A stretch of 38,995 nt of DNA from Pirellula sp. (GCA_021736575.1 JAIPFP010000028.1:1-38995); one strand, 5' to 3'. Positions 23,460 through 32,530 are shown, numbered from the stretch's first letter. Notes: a model not told the origin generated them from the sequence alone. A program made the numbers and translations.

Positions 23460-23856
23460 AGGTTCCTCAAAATGACAAAGGGATCAAATCCAAAATTCCA
23501 GCCACTGCACAGCACTGAGCCGATGCAGAAACAAAGGAAAGACTGGTTCGATTCGACCCTCGTCGGGAAACCCAATACGATTCGCGGACGCTGCTGAAAT
23601 AATGAAACCCGCTTTCCAAGCTGTTTATCTTCAGAGATAATAGCGAGCTGCGACGAATTCAGAAGGGTGAAAATGAAAAAAACAGAAGAAGCGATCCTTC
23701 GAAAAGGCTGTTTCGATTGCCGAAAAGACTTGATTTATCCCCCAATTTGCCGCCATAATGACATGTCGGTTTCAAGGTGTGAATGGAGTCAATGGGTGCA
23801 GAACTCCCTTTGAGCCCCCGGAAGGTTTTGGATCGTCGAATAAAGAGAGTCCTCAA
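23460..23856. other. Divergent intergenic region, helicase / Pup-like gene
   Basis: Nearly 400 bases between the helicase start (minus) and the 67-aa gene (plus). It should hold both promoters and a long helicase leader, which in cold-shock DEAD-box genes is often regulatory; no such element is visible to me. A frame opening at ATG 23758 merely extends the 67-aa gene and has no ribosome binding site. TATCTTCAGAGATA (23626-23639) is a short palindrome. Confidence 0.5.
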
Positions 23857-24060
23857 ATGACGAATTCGCTCAATCACACGGCGCATCAAGTTGAGCAAGT
23901 TTGTGGAAAGTCCGCCCCCGCAGAAAAAAAATTTCTCGATGTTCAAGTTGTTCCGAGAGTTCGGTTCCTCGAAGGTACGGTGAGTTGGATTGAGCAAGAT
24001 AGCACAGAGAAACCGGACGAGTATTTGGAAGAATGCAACACGAGGATCTACGGAGAATGA
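23857..24060 (+). CDS. Small protein, candidate Pup-like modifier ending in Gly-Glu
   Basis: A 67-aa protein directly upstream of, and possibly overlapping, the PafA/Dop-family gene. Its length is close to actinobacterial Pup (about 64 aa), it is polar with no signal peptide, and it ends PDEYLEECNTRIYGE. Pup ends GGE or GGQ, and its C-terminal Glu is the residue joined to lysine by PafA; here the last two residues are Gly-Glu, with Tyr instead of the first Gly. An acidic-aromatic segment precedes the tail as in Pup, but the rest is not clearly alignable. ATG 23857 is chosen because GAGAG lies 7 bases before it. Functional assignment rests on position, size and the tail, so it is a candidate only. 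It could instead be an unrelated small gene. Confidence 0.45.
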   Translation: MTNSLNHTAHQVEQVCGKSAPAEKKFLDVQVVPRVRFLEGTVSWIEQDSTEKPDEYLEECNTRIYGE

Positions 24061-24082
24061 TCGTCCCATCCTATCTCGATTG

Positions 24083-25846
24083 ATGGGGCTTGAAACGGAA
24101 TACGCGATTCGCGGAATCCAAAACTCGCCATCCGCCAACAGAGCCACTTTCGATTTCCGGACATTCGCCTTTCAGCTCGAACAAAAGCTCCCCATAGCGA
24201 ACAGCTTCCGAAATCCGTATCGAGTATTCCTTGCCAATGGAGGATGTATCTCCCTCGAACACGGTTTTTCAACCGATCTAACCAACGTTCTTCTGGAATC
24301 GGCAACTCCTGAATGTAGGAGTCCTTGCGAATTATTGACATATCAAATCGCGATGGAAGAACTGCTCGAATGTACGGTTCGGGAAACATTTCGAGAACAC
24401 CATGCACACTTGCTCAAGGGAAGTGCGGACGCACATGGCCATACGTATGGTCAACATGAGTCATACGAGATGCGAATTGCAAAGGGATGGTGGCTAGTAG
24501 GTTGGCGTTTAGGACTGTTGTTGATGTTCCCGATGGTGATTGCGTATCGCTTCGCAGCCGCAATTTGGATCGCTTTCATTTGGCTTATCGGACAAGCGTC
24601 AAAACAAGCGACAGAGGTTCTGCAACGAATTTCCATGCTAAGTAGCAATGCTTCGAAAGCGAGTTTGCCGAACCCATCACCCAACAAGCCGCTTTGGAGC
24701 TTGCAACCCCGCTGGATAGGATTATGCGCTGCAGGTCTTCGCGTCTTGCACATTCCCATGGCTTGGTTTCTCTGGATCAACATTTATTGCTTTGCTCTTG
24801 TCCCACACCGCCGTCATTTGACTGCGTTTTTTGCATCGCGCTGCATTATCGATGGAGCAGGATACCTGGATCACGAAAACCGGTATTGGGTAAGTGTCCG
24901 GGCAGCCATGGTCAATTCTGTGATTGGCTATGGAAGCTATGGAAACCAACGGCCAATTTTTCGATGCGACTCATGGTTGCGGGCTCTCTGTGTTGGCTCT
25001 TTTTGGTCGATTGGCAGTTATTGCACGTTGTTTCGAGCCCGGCAACGCGTCGAGATCGCGACAGGGGATTCGGGACTTTGCCAACAATCGCAATACGTTC
25101 GAATCGGGGCTACCGCGTTGGTTCTGGATTTGGTTGAGAAATCTTCTCCAGAAGTTCCGCGACTTAAACGTGTGATCGAAGCAATTGGGGTGTTTTCCAA
25201 GGACTGGATGCTTGTGGCAACCGTTTCCAAATTGCGCCACGCTCACCGCCGCAACTCCGTCAGCGACACAAAATCACCAGAGGTAGGTGCACCCAGCCTC
25301 GAATTCACCTCCCAAATCAAGCCAGGACTCCAAATCAAGCCAGTACTTAAGTATTCTGCACTAGATATTCAACATTCCTATGCGGCTTCGGTGCGACATT
25401 TCTTACAATCCAGATCTAATATCCCCATCGAAGCATGGAAGATCTTGGACGTTTGGCAAACCACTCTCAATCAACTTCACACGATTGATGATGAATCCCA
25501 TTTGCAAAAGAACATGCTCGGTCGTATCGATTGGTTGAGCAAGCTTTGGTTGATGCACCAAATGAAAACCGAAGTCAATTGGCAGGTCCGCAAAAAAATT
25601 GATTTGCGTTATCACGAATTATCCAAAGACGGCTACTATCGGCGGTTGATTGAAATGCTTGAAATCCCTCCCGTAATCGATGCAAAAGAGATCGTTCGAG
25701 CCAAGCGATCACCTCCACAAAATTCCCCAGCGACGCGACGAGGCTATCTCATTCGGGAGTTCTCGGATTTGGAAAGCAAACTGACTGTTGATTGGACGCG
25801 TGCTGTGTTTCATGTTGAAGGGGAAAAACAGGATGTTCGGTTTTGA
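24083..25846 (+). CDS. PafA/Dop-family (Pup ligase/deamidase) homologue with a membrane insertion
   Basis: A 587-aa carboxylate-amine ligase-like protein of the PafA/Dop family. Family landmarks in order: MGLETEYAIR (1-10, ATP-site Glu), RVFLANGG (47-54), SATPEC (73-78), KGSADAHGHTYGQHESYEM (112-130), ASRCIIDGAG (251-260), IATGDSGLCQ (325-334), VRIGATALVLDLVE (339-352), RIDWLSKLWLM (481-491) and KIDLRYHELS (505-514). Between HESYEM and the ASRCIIDGAG region, about 110 residues are inserted. They carry strongly hydrophobic stretches at about 136-170 and 211-240, which would make the enzyme membrane-bound. The catalytic-Asp segment (family LYLDxGxHPEYA) reads ISLEHGFSTD followed by an extra loop. 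The start is uncertain: ATG 24083 lacks a close ribosome binding site and the frame is open back to 23990. It probably shares a transcript with the 67-aa gene. Confidence 0.82.
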   Translation: MGLETEYAIRGIQNSPSANRATFDFRTFAFQLEQKLPIANSFRNPYRVFLANGGCISLEHGFSTDLTNVLLESATPECRSPCELLTYQIAMEELLECTVRETFREHHAHLLKGSADAHGHTYGQHESYEMRIAKGWWLVGWRLGLLLMFPMVIAYRFAAAIWIAFIWLIGQASKQATEVLQRISMLSSNASKASLPNPSPNKPLWSLQPRWIGLCAAGLRVLHIPMAWFLWINIYCFALVPHRRHLTAFFASRCIIDGAGYLDHENRYWVSVRAAMVNSVIGYGSYGNQRPIFRCDSWLRALCVGSFWSIGSYCTLFRARQRVEIATGDSGLCQQSQYVRIGATALVLDLVEKSSPEVPRLKRVIEAIGVFSKDWMLVATVSKLRHAHRRNSVSDTKSPEVGAPSLEFTSQIKPGLQIKPVLKYSALDIQHSYAASVRHFLQSRSNIPIEAWKILDVWQTTLNQLHTIDDESHLQKNMLGRIDWLSKLWLMHQMKTEVNWQVRKKIDLRYHELSKDGYYRRLIEMLEIPPVIDAKEIVRAKRSPPQNSPATRRGYLIREFSDLESKLTVDWTRAVFHVEGEKQDVRF

Positions 25847-25990
25847 TCCAATCGACGGGTGTTTAGCTTTGCGTTGTTTTTGTCTCGAACCTGCCTATAC
25901 TCGATTTTAGCGCAGCAACCAAGTACGATAGTGGCGTTGTCTGTCAGATGTCGCGCCCGCAATTTCCCCGCATTGGTCCCTGCTTTCTCC

Positions 25991-27001
25991 ATGATTTCTA
26001 TCGTCGTCCCGTTATTGAACGAACAAGACTCACTATTGGAACTTGTTCAAAGAATTGAGAGTGCTGTTGCAAGCGATCAGTTGGGTGACTTCGAAGTGAT
26101 TTTCGTAGACGACGGTTCGCGAGACAGTTCATGGAGCGTTATCGAAAGACTTTGCCGAGAAAAGCCATTTGTTCAAGGGATCCGATTTCGTCGCAACTTT
26201 GGCAAAGCGGCGGCGTTGGTGGCCGGTTTTTCCGCGACACAAGGAGAATATGTTGTCACCATGGACGCAGATCTTCAAGATGATCCGAATGAACTCAAGG
26301 CACTGATAGACAAACTTCGTTCGGGATTCGATGTCGTTAGCGGCTGGAAACAAACTCGATACGACCCTTGGCATAAACGTTGGCCATCGCTCGTTTTCAA
26401 CGGAATCCTACGTCGTTTTACTCACTTGAATCTGCATGATTTCAATTGCGGACTCAAAGCCTACCGGAGCGAAGTGCTGGCCGAAATCAATCTCTATGGT
26501 GAAATGCACCGATTCATCCCGGTCCTGGCCGCTGCTCGTGGATTCCGTGTTACCGAAATTGCTGTCCAGCATCATCCTCGCATTCATGGTGTCTCAAAGT
26601 ACGGCGTGTCTCGGATCTTAAAGGGTTTTCTCGATCTGTTTACCGTCGTGTTTTTGACTCGCTTTCGATATCGTCCGCAACATCTTCTCGGAGGAATTGG
26701 GGCCGCCGCATGCTTAGCAGGAGGCCTGATCATTATGGGCTTAATTGCCGCTTGGGTCATTACGAGACTTTTCGCCGGAATGGAACCAATTCATTTGCAC
26801 GAACGGGCCATTTTCTATCTAGCGATGGTCCTATTCTTGGTCGGCTTGCAAATGATTGGTGTCGGTCTACTGGCCGAACTTGTCGTTGCGAACTCGGGCA
26901 GTCGCGACGTTCCGTACTCCATTGCTGAACATGCAAACAAAGATGCCGCCGACCATGTTTTGCCATCAGATCGCATCGAACAAACAGGAGCTTCGTCATG
27001 A
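25991..27001 (+). CDS. Family 2 glycosyltransferase, polyprenyl-phosphate type
   Basis: A 336-aa GT2 enzyme of the DPM1/GtrB type that loads a sugar from a nucleotide donor onto a polyprenyl phosphate at the inner membrane. It opens MISIVVPLLNEQDSL, has the nucleotide-binding VDDGSRDSS (39-47), the metal site TMDADLQDDP (90-99), a catalytic-domain end near HHPRIHGVSKYG, and two C-terminal membrane helices (about 235-262 and 274-305). The frame continues upstream to a GTG at 25859, but the family start is ATG 25991. Its stop overlaps the ATG of the next gene (ATGA at 26998), so the two are translationally coupled. Confidence 0.88.
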   Translation: MISIVVPLLNEQDSLLELVQRIESAVASDQLGDFEVIFVDDGSRDSSWSVIERLCREKPFVQGIRFRRNFGKAAALVAGFSATQGEYVVTMDADLQDDPNELKALIDKLRSGFDVVSGWKQTRYDPWHKRWPSLVFNGILRRFTHLNLHDFNCGLKAYRSEVLAEINLYGEMHRFIPVLAAARGFRVTEIAVQHHPRIHGVSKYGVSRILKGFLDLFTVVFLTRFRYRPQHLLGGIGAAACLAGGLIIMGLIAAWVITRLFAGMEPIHLHERAIFYLAMVLFLVGLQMIGVGLLAELVVANSGSRDVPYSIAEHANKDAADHVLPSDRIEQTGASS

Positions 27002-28632
27002 GCCAAGTGGAAGACGTTTCAAGCTCTTGGCGATATCGAGATGTCGCATGGCTGTTGATCGCTGTTGCGGCAGTGATGCAAGTGGCACGCGTGCTGGGTG
27101 TTACTGCTGTGCACGGCGAGCATCCTTTTTTAAGTGCGAATGACAGGTCTCGATGGGCGGCGATCGCCGCCCTCATCGAGGATGGCAAATGGGAAATCGA
27201 TCGGGTGATTGATATTCCGAGTAGCAACGGAAAATCGAAGAACTGGTCCTCCATCGATATCGTAAGGCACCGCGGCGCGGACGGTCGCGAGCATTTTTAT
27301 TCGAGCAAGCCACCTTTGCTAACCGCCATATATGCCGCAGTCTGCAAGCCTGTAACAATGCTCACTCGCAAGAAGCTTACGGACGAGCCGTTCTTGATCG
27401 GTCGCATTGTGATTCTGCTCGTCAATATTATTCCTTTGGTGTTTTGGTGGATTTGGTTCTACCGGTGGCTTGAGAGCAATGTCTCGGACACCTGGACTCG
27501 ATTTGTCTTGTTAAACGCGGCATTGTGGGGGACGTTTTTAACGACATTCGCGGTCACGCTCAGCAACCACTTGCACGCTGCCCTGTTCTTCACGATGAGT
27601 TTGGCAATGTTGTGGCAGATCAAGCGTAATGCTCAGCAAGATCGCAGCCAGTCCTGGTTGCTTTGGATTGCGTGTGGAGTTTGTTCAGGCCTAACCGTCG
27701 CGTGTGAGTTGCCGGCACTGGCATGGGCGGCGGCGGCGGGTGTGATTCTCCTGTTTGTCGATTGGAAGAAGTTGCTGTTCGGTTACGGGCTTGGAGGAGC
27801 GGTCGTGGCGGTGGCATTTCTAGCAACGACGATTTCGGCGCACAATGACTGGCGTCCGCCGTACTCGCATCGTGGACTTGGAGCCAAGATCGCAGAAATC
27901 CCGAAGGAGCCTGATTCGACTGCGCCCGCCATCGAAGACGTCATTGAACAAGCAAACAAGAGTGGCTACAACCTTTCGGATCAATCCAAGGTGATCCCTG
28001 CAAGACTAACTGGGGTCTTGCAAGTAATTGACGATAGTGTTGGTCAACGCGTTGCGGTGAACTCAACCGACAATACATGGTTCATTCACGAATGGGACGA
28101 TTGGTATGACTTTCCAAAGTCGTACTGGTTACCGGGCAACAAAAAGGGGGTCGACTTAGGCGAAAAGAATCCATGGATGTATCTTGTTCACTTCCTTGTG
28201 GGGCATCATGGCATTTACTCCGTGACTCCATTTTGGTTGTTAAGCATTGTTGGGGCTTGGCTTTGGGCTACCAAGCGCGAGACGGCCAGCGTCCATTTGG
28301 CTGGCATTCGCAGGGTCGCGATTTCGGATACTGGTATCGCATTGGCATTGGTTGCGGTCTCAATTACCTGTTTTGTCTTCTATGCGATGCGTGTCGTCGA
28401 GGATCGGAATTACGGTGGGGTATCGAGCGGTTTTCGTTGGGTATTTTGGTTGATTCCGGGTTGGCTATGGCTTTGCGTGCCTGCGGTTGAATCCGCCTCA
28501 CGCTCGAAAGCGCTGAGAATCTTGGTGAGCATTTTATTGCTGCTGAGCATTTTCTCCGCAACGATTCCTTGGCCCAACCCGTGGACGCATCCATGGCCCT
28601 ATCGAATCGTGATATGGCTGTATCCAGAGTGA
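26998..28632 (+). CDS. Polytopic membrane protein, probably GT-C-fold glycosyltransferase
   Basis: A 544-aa protein with about 10-12 membrane segments and a soluble middle loop (about 300-395). The first periplasmic loop after helix 1 contains EHPFLSANDRSRWAAIAALI and HFYSSKPPLLTAIYA, resembling the position and Asp/Lys content of GT39/ArnT-like enzymes that use polyprenyl-phosphate sugars. Coupling by a 4-base overlap to a GT2 gene that makes exactly such donors supports this; it remains an inference. It could also be an uncharacterised planctomycete membrane family without enzymatic function. Confidence 0.65.
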   Translation: MSQVEDVSSSWRYRDVAWLLIAVAAVMQVARVLGVTAVHGEHPFLSANDRSRWAAIAALIEDGKWEIDRVIDIPSSNGKSKNWSSIDIVRHRGADGREHFYSSKPPLLTAIYAAVCKPVTMLTRKKLTDEPFLIGRIVILLVNIIPLVFWWIWFYRWLESNVSDTWTRFVLLNAALWGTFLTTFAVTLSNHLHAALFFTMSLAMLWQIKRNAQQDRSQSWLLWIACGVCSGLTVACELPALAWAAAAGVILLFVDWKKLLFGYGLGGAVVAVAFLATTISAHNDWRPPYSHRGLGAKIAEIPKEPDSTAPAIEDVIEQANKSGYNLSDQSKVIPARLTGVLQVIDDSVGQRVAVNSTDNTWFIHEWDDWYDFPKSYWLPGNKKGVDLGEKNPWMYLVHFLVGHHGIYSVTPFWLLSIVGAWLWATKRETASVHLAGIRRVAISDTGIALALVAVSITCFVFYAMRVVEDRNYGGVSSGFRWVFWLIPGWLWLCVPAVESASRSKALRILVSILLLLSIFSATIPWPNPWTHPWPYRIVIWLYPE

Positions 28633-28753
28633 TGGTCTACAATAACAAGACGATCAAACGAGTGAATATATTGGGTTTCCTTCCCTCACTCGCGTCTGCC
28701 TATCGCCTAGTAATCCGGCAAAGCAAAGCAATTCGCAAGTCAGTCATCGAGCC

Positions 28754-29050
28754 ATGAATACCAAACAAGACATCCTTGATCCAATCGTCGAACGTACAGC
28801 ACATCAGGTTATTGCCGACGAGTTCTTGATTGCGCGAGCCAAAATTTTGGAATTGGCTGCAACACTTGACCGTATCGAACGCTCAAGCGGCGATGTTGAG
28901 GATTCGATACCAATGAACCTTCTCGCACAGGGGATGCACATTTTGTGCGATGAGGAAGTCGACAAAGCGAAACGAGTTCAATTGCTCATGAGCCGTCAAT
29001 ACGACCCTCAATGGCAGCACACTATGTCTATCACACGGAAAGGTGTCTAG
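28754..29050 (+). CDS. Small helical protein of unknown function
   Basis: A 98-aa soluble, mostly alpha-helical protein with no signal peptide. Most of it is heptad-like (IVERTAHQVIADEFLIARAK, ILELAATLDRIERSS) and a C-terminal motif reads LLMSRQYDPQWQ. The stop overlaps the GTG start proposed for the TatD-like gene by 8 bases, so the two are very likely co-expressed, and this may be its partner. I do not recognise a named family; it is far shorter than EboA. Confidence 0.65.
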   Translation: MNTKQDILDPIVERTAHQVIADEFLIARAKILELAATLDRIERSSGDVEDSIPMNLLAQGMHILCDEEVDKAKRVQLLMSRQYDPQWQHTMSITRKGV

Positions 29051-29858
29051 AAACGTGGACTACATTGATCCGCATTTGCATATGGTCTCGCGCACGACCG
29101 ATGACTACGAAACGCTGGCCCGCATGGGCTGTGTTGCCATTAGCGAACCGGCCTTTTGGGCTGGCTTTGATCGCGGCAGCGTGGAGAGCTTTCGCGACTA
29201 CTTTCGACAGCTAACGGAATTCGAACCAAAACGGGCCGCTCAATATGGCATTACGCACTACACTTGGCTGTGTATCAACGCAAAGGAAGCGGAAAACATT
29301 ACGCTCTCTCGCGAAGTCATTGCGATGATCCCTGAGTTTCTCGGCGCCAAAAACGTGCTGGGGATCGGCGAAATTGGACTCAACAAGAACACTCGAAACG
29401 AAGCCACCATTTTTCTTGAGCATCTCGATTTGGCAGTCCAATACAACCAGCAAATTTTGATCCACACGCCCCACCTTGAAGACAAATACCAAGGAACTCG
29501 AATGATTCTCGACATGCTTATCGGGGATTCTCGACTCGATAGGTCGCGGGTTTTAGTGGACCATGTGGAGGAGCACACCATTGAACATGTTCTAGAAAAC
29601 GGATTCTGGGCTGGCATGACGCTTTATCCCGTCAGCAAATGCACGCCACAGCGGGCAGCCGACATGATCGAACGCTTTGGGCCCGAACGGCTAATGGCAA
29701 ACTCGGCAGGGGACTGGGGACCGAGCAAACCGACCGCGATTCCAGATTTGATTATGGAACTTAAGAAACGCGGGCACTCCAAGGAACTCATTCGAAAGAT
29801 TGTCTTCGAGAACCCCAAGCAGTTCTTTTCGCAAAGCAAGCCTTTCGTCCACGGCTAA
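29043..29858 (+). CDS. TatD-family metal-dependent hydrolase, EboB-like
   Basis: A 271-aa TIM-barrel amidohydrolase. The metal site is visible: H11-L-H13 in DPHLHMVSRTTDDYE, Glu110 in GIGEIGLNK, H141 in ILIHTPH, H174 in VLVDHVEEHT and Asp224 in NSAGDWG. The string DPHLHMVSRTTDDYE followed by EPAFWAG is typical of the EboB/TatD-like branch found in eustigmatophyte/bacterial ebo clusters (precursor export or secondary metabolism) rather than of the nuclease TatD; that comparison is from memory. It starts at GTG 29043, overlapping the upstream small gene; GTG 29055 is an alternative with a better-spaced GGAAAGG. A UbiA-family gene like eboC is 27 kb away; other ebo genes are not seen. Confidence 0.85.
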   Translation: MSRNVDYIDPHLHMVSRTTDDYETLARMGCVAISEPAFWAGFDRGSVESFRDYFRQLTEFEPKRAAQYGITHYTWLCINAKEAENITLSREVIAMIPEFLGAKNVLGIGEIGLNKNTRNEATIFLEHLDLAVQYNQQILIHTPHLEDKYQGTRMILDMLIGDSRLDRSRVLVDHVEEHTIEHVLENGFWAGMTLYPVSKCTPQRAADMIERFGPERLMANSAGDWGPSKPTAIPDLIMELKKRGHSKELIRKIVFENPKQFFSQSKPFVHG

Positions 29859-29980
29859 GGATTATTCGCAAACAAAACTTCGCAATTCAAAGTTAGCGGC
29901 AGGGTGCGAGCGCTCCGGTTTCTCGGCACCGGACGGCTTGCGCTATTCCGCTAAAACGGTAACTTATTTACGGACTGTCT

Positions 29981-32242
29981 GTGAACCACGCAATCTCACC
30001 GCCCGAAGCCACACACGTTAATATCCCGGCAACCATTCGGCAAGAATGTCTAACGCATTTGCAACCTGGGGAACAGTTTCTTGGTTGGTTTGAACCAAAC
30101 CTGGATACGAACCTTAGGTTTGGTAGCGGTTTCGTTGTTCTTACAAACCAAGCTTTCCTCGCCCGCCAACCTACTCCTCCGAACCAACCTTTCGCACCTT
30201 TGCTTCGGTGGCCACTGTCTGACGTTCACGAGGTAAAGAAACTTGATCGCGCCGGGCTTGGGATTCTTGAACTGCTAGGGTCTCGCAGCCTTTTGCAATC
30301 ATGGCGGTATACTGCGGGTGGAGGCAATGCTGCCGGGTTGCTCGTCACGCAATACAAACAACACCAAGCCGGGAAAGGTGACAGCCGAGAAACTGCGCCG
30401 TCCATCTGCCCGTCCTGTGGCGGCACCATGGCCGCTGGGGAATCAACTTGCGTCAACTGCGCGCCGACTGCGGCACCTGAAACCAGTCGCTCCCTCTGGA
30501 GACTCACTCGATTCGCCAAGCCGCGGATGAACATGATCCTCCTTGGTTTTTTACTCACCTTATTAAGTACGACCGCCAGCCTGATTCCACCCTGGTTAAC
30601 CAAGCCGTTGGTGGACGATGTGTTGATCCCCCACCAAGCAGGAAAGACGGGAAACTTTGCACTCGTTCCATGGTTGCTTGGCGGCATGCTCTTGTCTGCC
30701 GTTTTGAGTTGGCTGCTGAGCTGGATCAAAACCTATGTGCTTGCATCCGTCAGCGAACAAGTGAGCGCAGACTTGAGGAACGCCACCTATGCGCACCTTC
30801 AGAAGTTATCGCTCGAGTTCTTTGGAGGTAAGCGTACGGGTGATTTGATCTCTCGCATCAGCAACGACGCGCAGCGCATATGCGATTTTCTATCGATTCA
30901 TTTATTGGATTTCGTCACCGATCTACTGATGATCGTCATGACAACCATCATGCTATTCCTACTCGATCCAAAGCTTGCACTCGTTGGGCTTGTGCCGTTC
31001 CCGTTCATTGGATGGCTGGTATCGAGAGTGCAAAACAAGATCCGAATAGGCTTTGCACGTGGGAGCGCTGCTTGGTCGGAAATGGTCAATGTTCTGGCGG
31101 ATACGATTCCCGGCATACGTGTGGTCAAAGCGTTCGCACAGGAAAACCGCGAAGTCGATCGGTTTCGCCAAAGCAATGAGCATGTTCTCGAAGCGAACAA
31201 CCGAGTCAACCGTCTGTGGGCGGCTTTTTCGCCCGTCATCACACTGCTTACGGAACTAGGTTTGCTTGTCGTCTGGTGCTTTGGAATCTACCAGGTCTAT
31301 CAAGGCGGAGTAACCGTCGGGACGCTACAACTGTTTATCATCTCCATCGGCCGACTTTACATGCGCTTGGATGACATGAGTCGTTTGATTGCAAACGCGC
31401 AGCGAACTGCGGCTGCATCCTACCGGATCTTTGAAATCTTGGATCGAGTCCCGAGCGTATCCGAACCGCAAAAGCCAGTTCGACCAGGCCGTGTCCAAGG
31501 TCGTATTTCGCTGAACGATATCACGTTTCGATACGGATCTCGCCAAGTCATTCACAACGTCAATCTGGATATCCAGCCAGGTGAGATGATTGGCTTGGTA
31601 GGCCCAAGCGGAGCTGGCAAGAGTACGCTCGTGAATCTTGTTTGTCGTTTTTACGACGTAACGGGAGGGGCCATCAAAGTCGACGGAAACGATATTCGAT
31701 CCTTCCCGATTACCGAGTATCGAAGCAACATTGGGATTGTCCTTCAAGAACCTTTTTTATTCTTTGGCTCAATCGCAGAGAACATCGCCTATGGTCGCCC
31801 CGATGCAACTCGCGAGCAGATTGTCGCGGCTGCCAGGGCCGCAAAATCGCATGACTTCATCCTGCGTTTGACAGACGGTTATGATTCGCTAGTCGGCGAG
31901 CGAGGTCAATCGCTCTCAGGGGGAGAACGCCAACGCATCTCGATTGCAAGAGCTCTGCTAACCGATCCGCGAATCTTGATCCTGGATGAAGCCACGTCGG
32001 CCGTCGACACCGAAACAGAACGCGAGATTCAAGAAGCGTTGGATGTGCTCGTTCAGGGGCGAACGACGATCGCCATCGCACACCGAATCAGCACGTTGCG
32101 GAAAGCCAACCGCATCATCGTCCTTGAAAAAGGCCGAATTACGGAGGTTGGAAATCACGAAGAGCTTCTCAATCTTGGCGGAACATACGCTCGGCTAAAT
32201 CATGCGCAACAACAGATCAACTTGCACGAAGAACCTCAGTAA
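29981..32242 (+). CDS. ABC exporter (fused permease-ATPase) with N-terminal PH-like domain and zinc ribbon
   Basis: A 753-aa half-transporter. Residues 180-490 hold a six-helix exporter domain (start of helix 1 near MNMILLGFLLTLL, coupling region SLEFFGGKRTGDLISRI). The nucleotide-binding domain has Walker A GPSGAGKS (541-548), the Q-loop LQEPFLF, signature LSGGERQ (about 645), Walker B ILILDEATSAVDT and the switch His in AIAHRIST. The N-terminus is unusual: about 20-125 reads like a small beta-rich (bacterial PH-like) domain (GWFEPNLDTNLRFGSGFVVL), followed by a zinc ribbon C143-PS-C146 / C157-VN-C160 in the cytoplasm before helix 1. It acts as a homodimer; the substrate is unknown. The start is GTG 29981 with no obvious ribosome binding site. 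Confidence 0.9.
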   Translation: MNHAISPPEATHVNIPATIRQECLTHLQPGEQFLGWFEPNLDTNLRFGSGFVVLTNQAFLARQPTPPNQPFAPLLRWPLSDVHEVKKLDRAGLGILELLGSRSLLQSWRYTAGGGNAAGLLVTQYKQHQAGKGDSRETAPSICPSCGGTMAAGESTCVNCAPTAAPETSRSLWRLTRFAKPRMNMILLGFLLTLLSTTASLIPPWLTKPLVDDVLIPHQAGKTGNFALVPWLLGGMLLSAVLSWLLSWIKTYVLASVSEQVSADLRNATYAHLQKLSLEFFGGKRTGDLISRISNDAQRICDFLSIHLLDFVTDLLMIVMTTIMLFLLDPKLALVGLVPFPFIGWLVSRVQNKIRIGFARGSAAWSEMVNVLADTIPGIRVVKAFAQENREVDRFRQSNEHVLEANNRVNRLWAAFSPVITLLTELGLLVVWCFGIYQVYQGGVTVGTLQLFIISIGRLYMRLDDMSRLIANAQRTAAASYRIFEILDRVPSVSEPQKPVRPGRVQGRISLNDITFRYGSRQVIHNVNLDIQPGEMIGLVGPSGAGKSTLVNLVCRFYDVTGGAIKVDGNDIRSFPITEYRSNIGIVLQEPFLFFGSIAENIAYGRPDATREQIVAAARAAKSHDFILRLTDGYDSLVGERGQSLSGGERQRISIARALLTDPRILILDEATSAVDTETEREIQEALDVLVQGRTTIAIAHRISTLRKANRIIVLEKGRITEVGNHEELLNLGGTYARLNHAQQQINLHEEPQ

Positions 32243-32530
32243 AGTCCACGGTCAGCTTGGTAACCCGACGCGTAAGCGACGAGCGGACAGCAACCCTTCT
32301 TGGACTGTCCCAATCATCGGCAATCCGGGTAGCAACGTAGCCGATCCTCGCGTGGCACGAGCTCGCGCTCTATGCTAGGTTGAAGGTCAAATACCACTGG
32401 CATAAAGCCAGATGGCATGCATCGAATGCCCCTGGGTTTATCCCGCGAGACGCCATGCCACTTGCGAAGACCCCGTATCGCCGCAACACGCTCGCTTGTG
32501 CCTCGAGGCGTGCTAACTGCATCGAATTGG
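32243..32530. other. Convergent intergenic region with repeats
   Basis: 288 bases between converging genes. It contains CGCGTGGCACGAGCTCGCGCTC (32351-32372), an inverted relative of AGCGAGCTCGTGCCACGCG at about 1059-1077, and CCCGACGCGTAAGCGACGAG (32264-32283), a fragment related to the hairpin repeat. No gene is seen. Confidence 0.55.

Noticed and set aside
24694-25137. A 147-aa frame within the PafA-like gene, considered as evidence of a frameshift
   Set aside because: The PafA landmarks before and after stay in one frame, so the alternative frame is a shadow and the hydrophobic insert is not a frameshift product.
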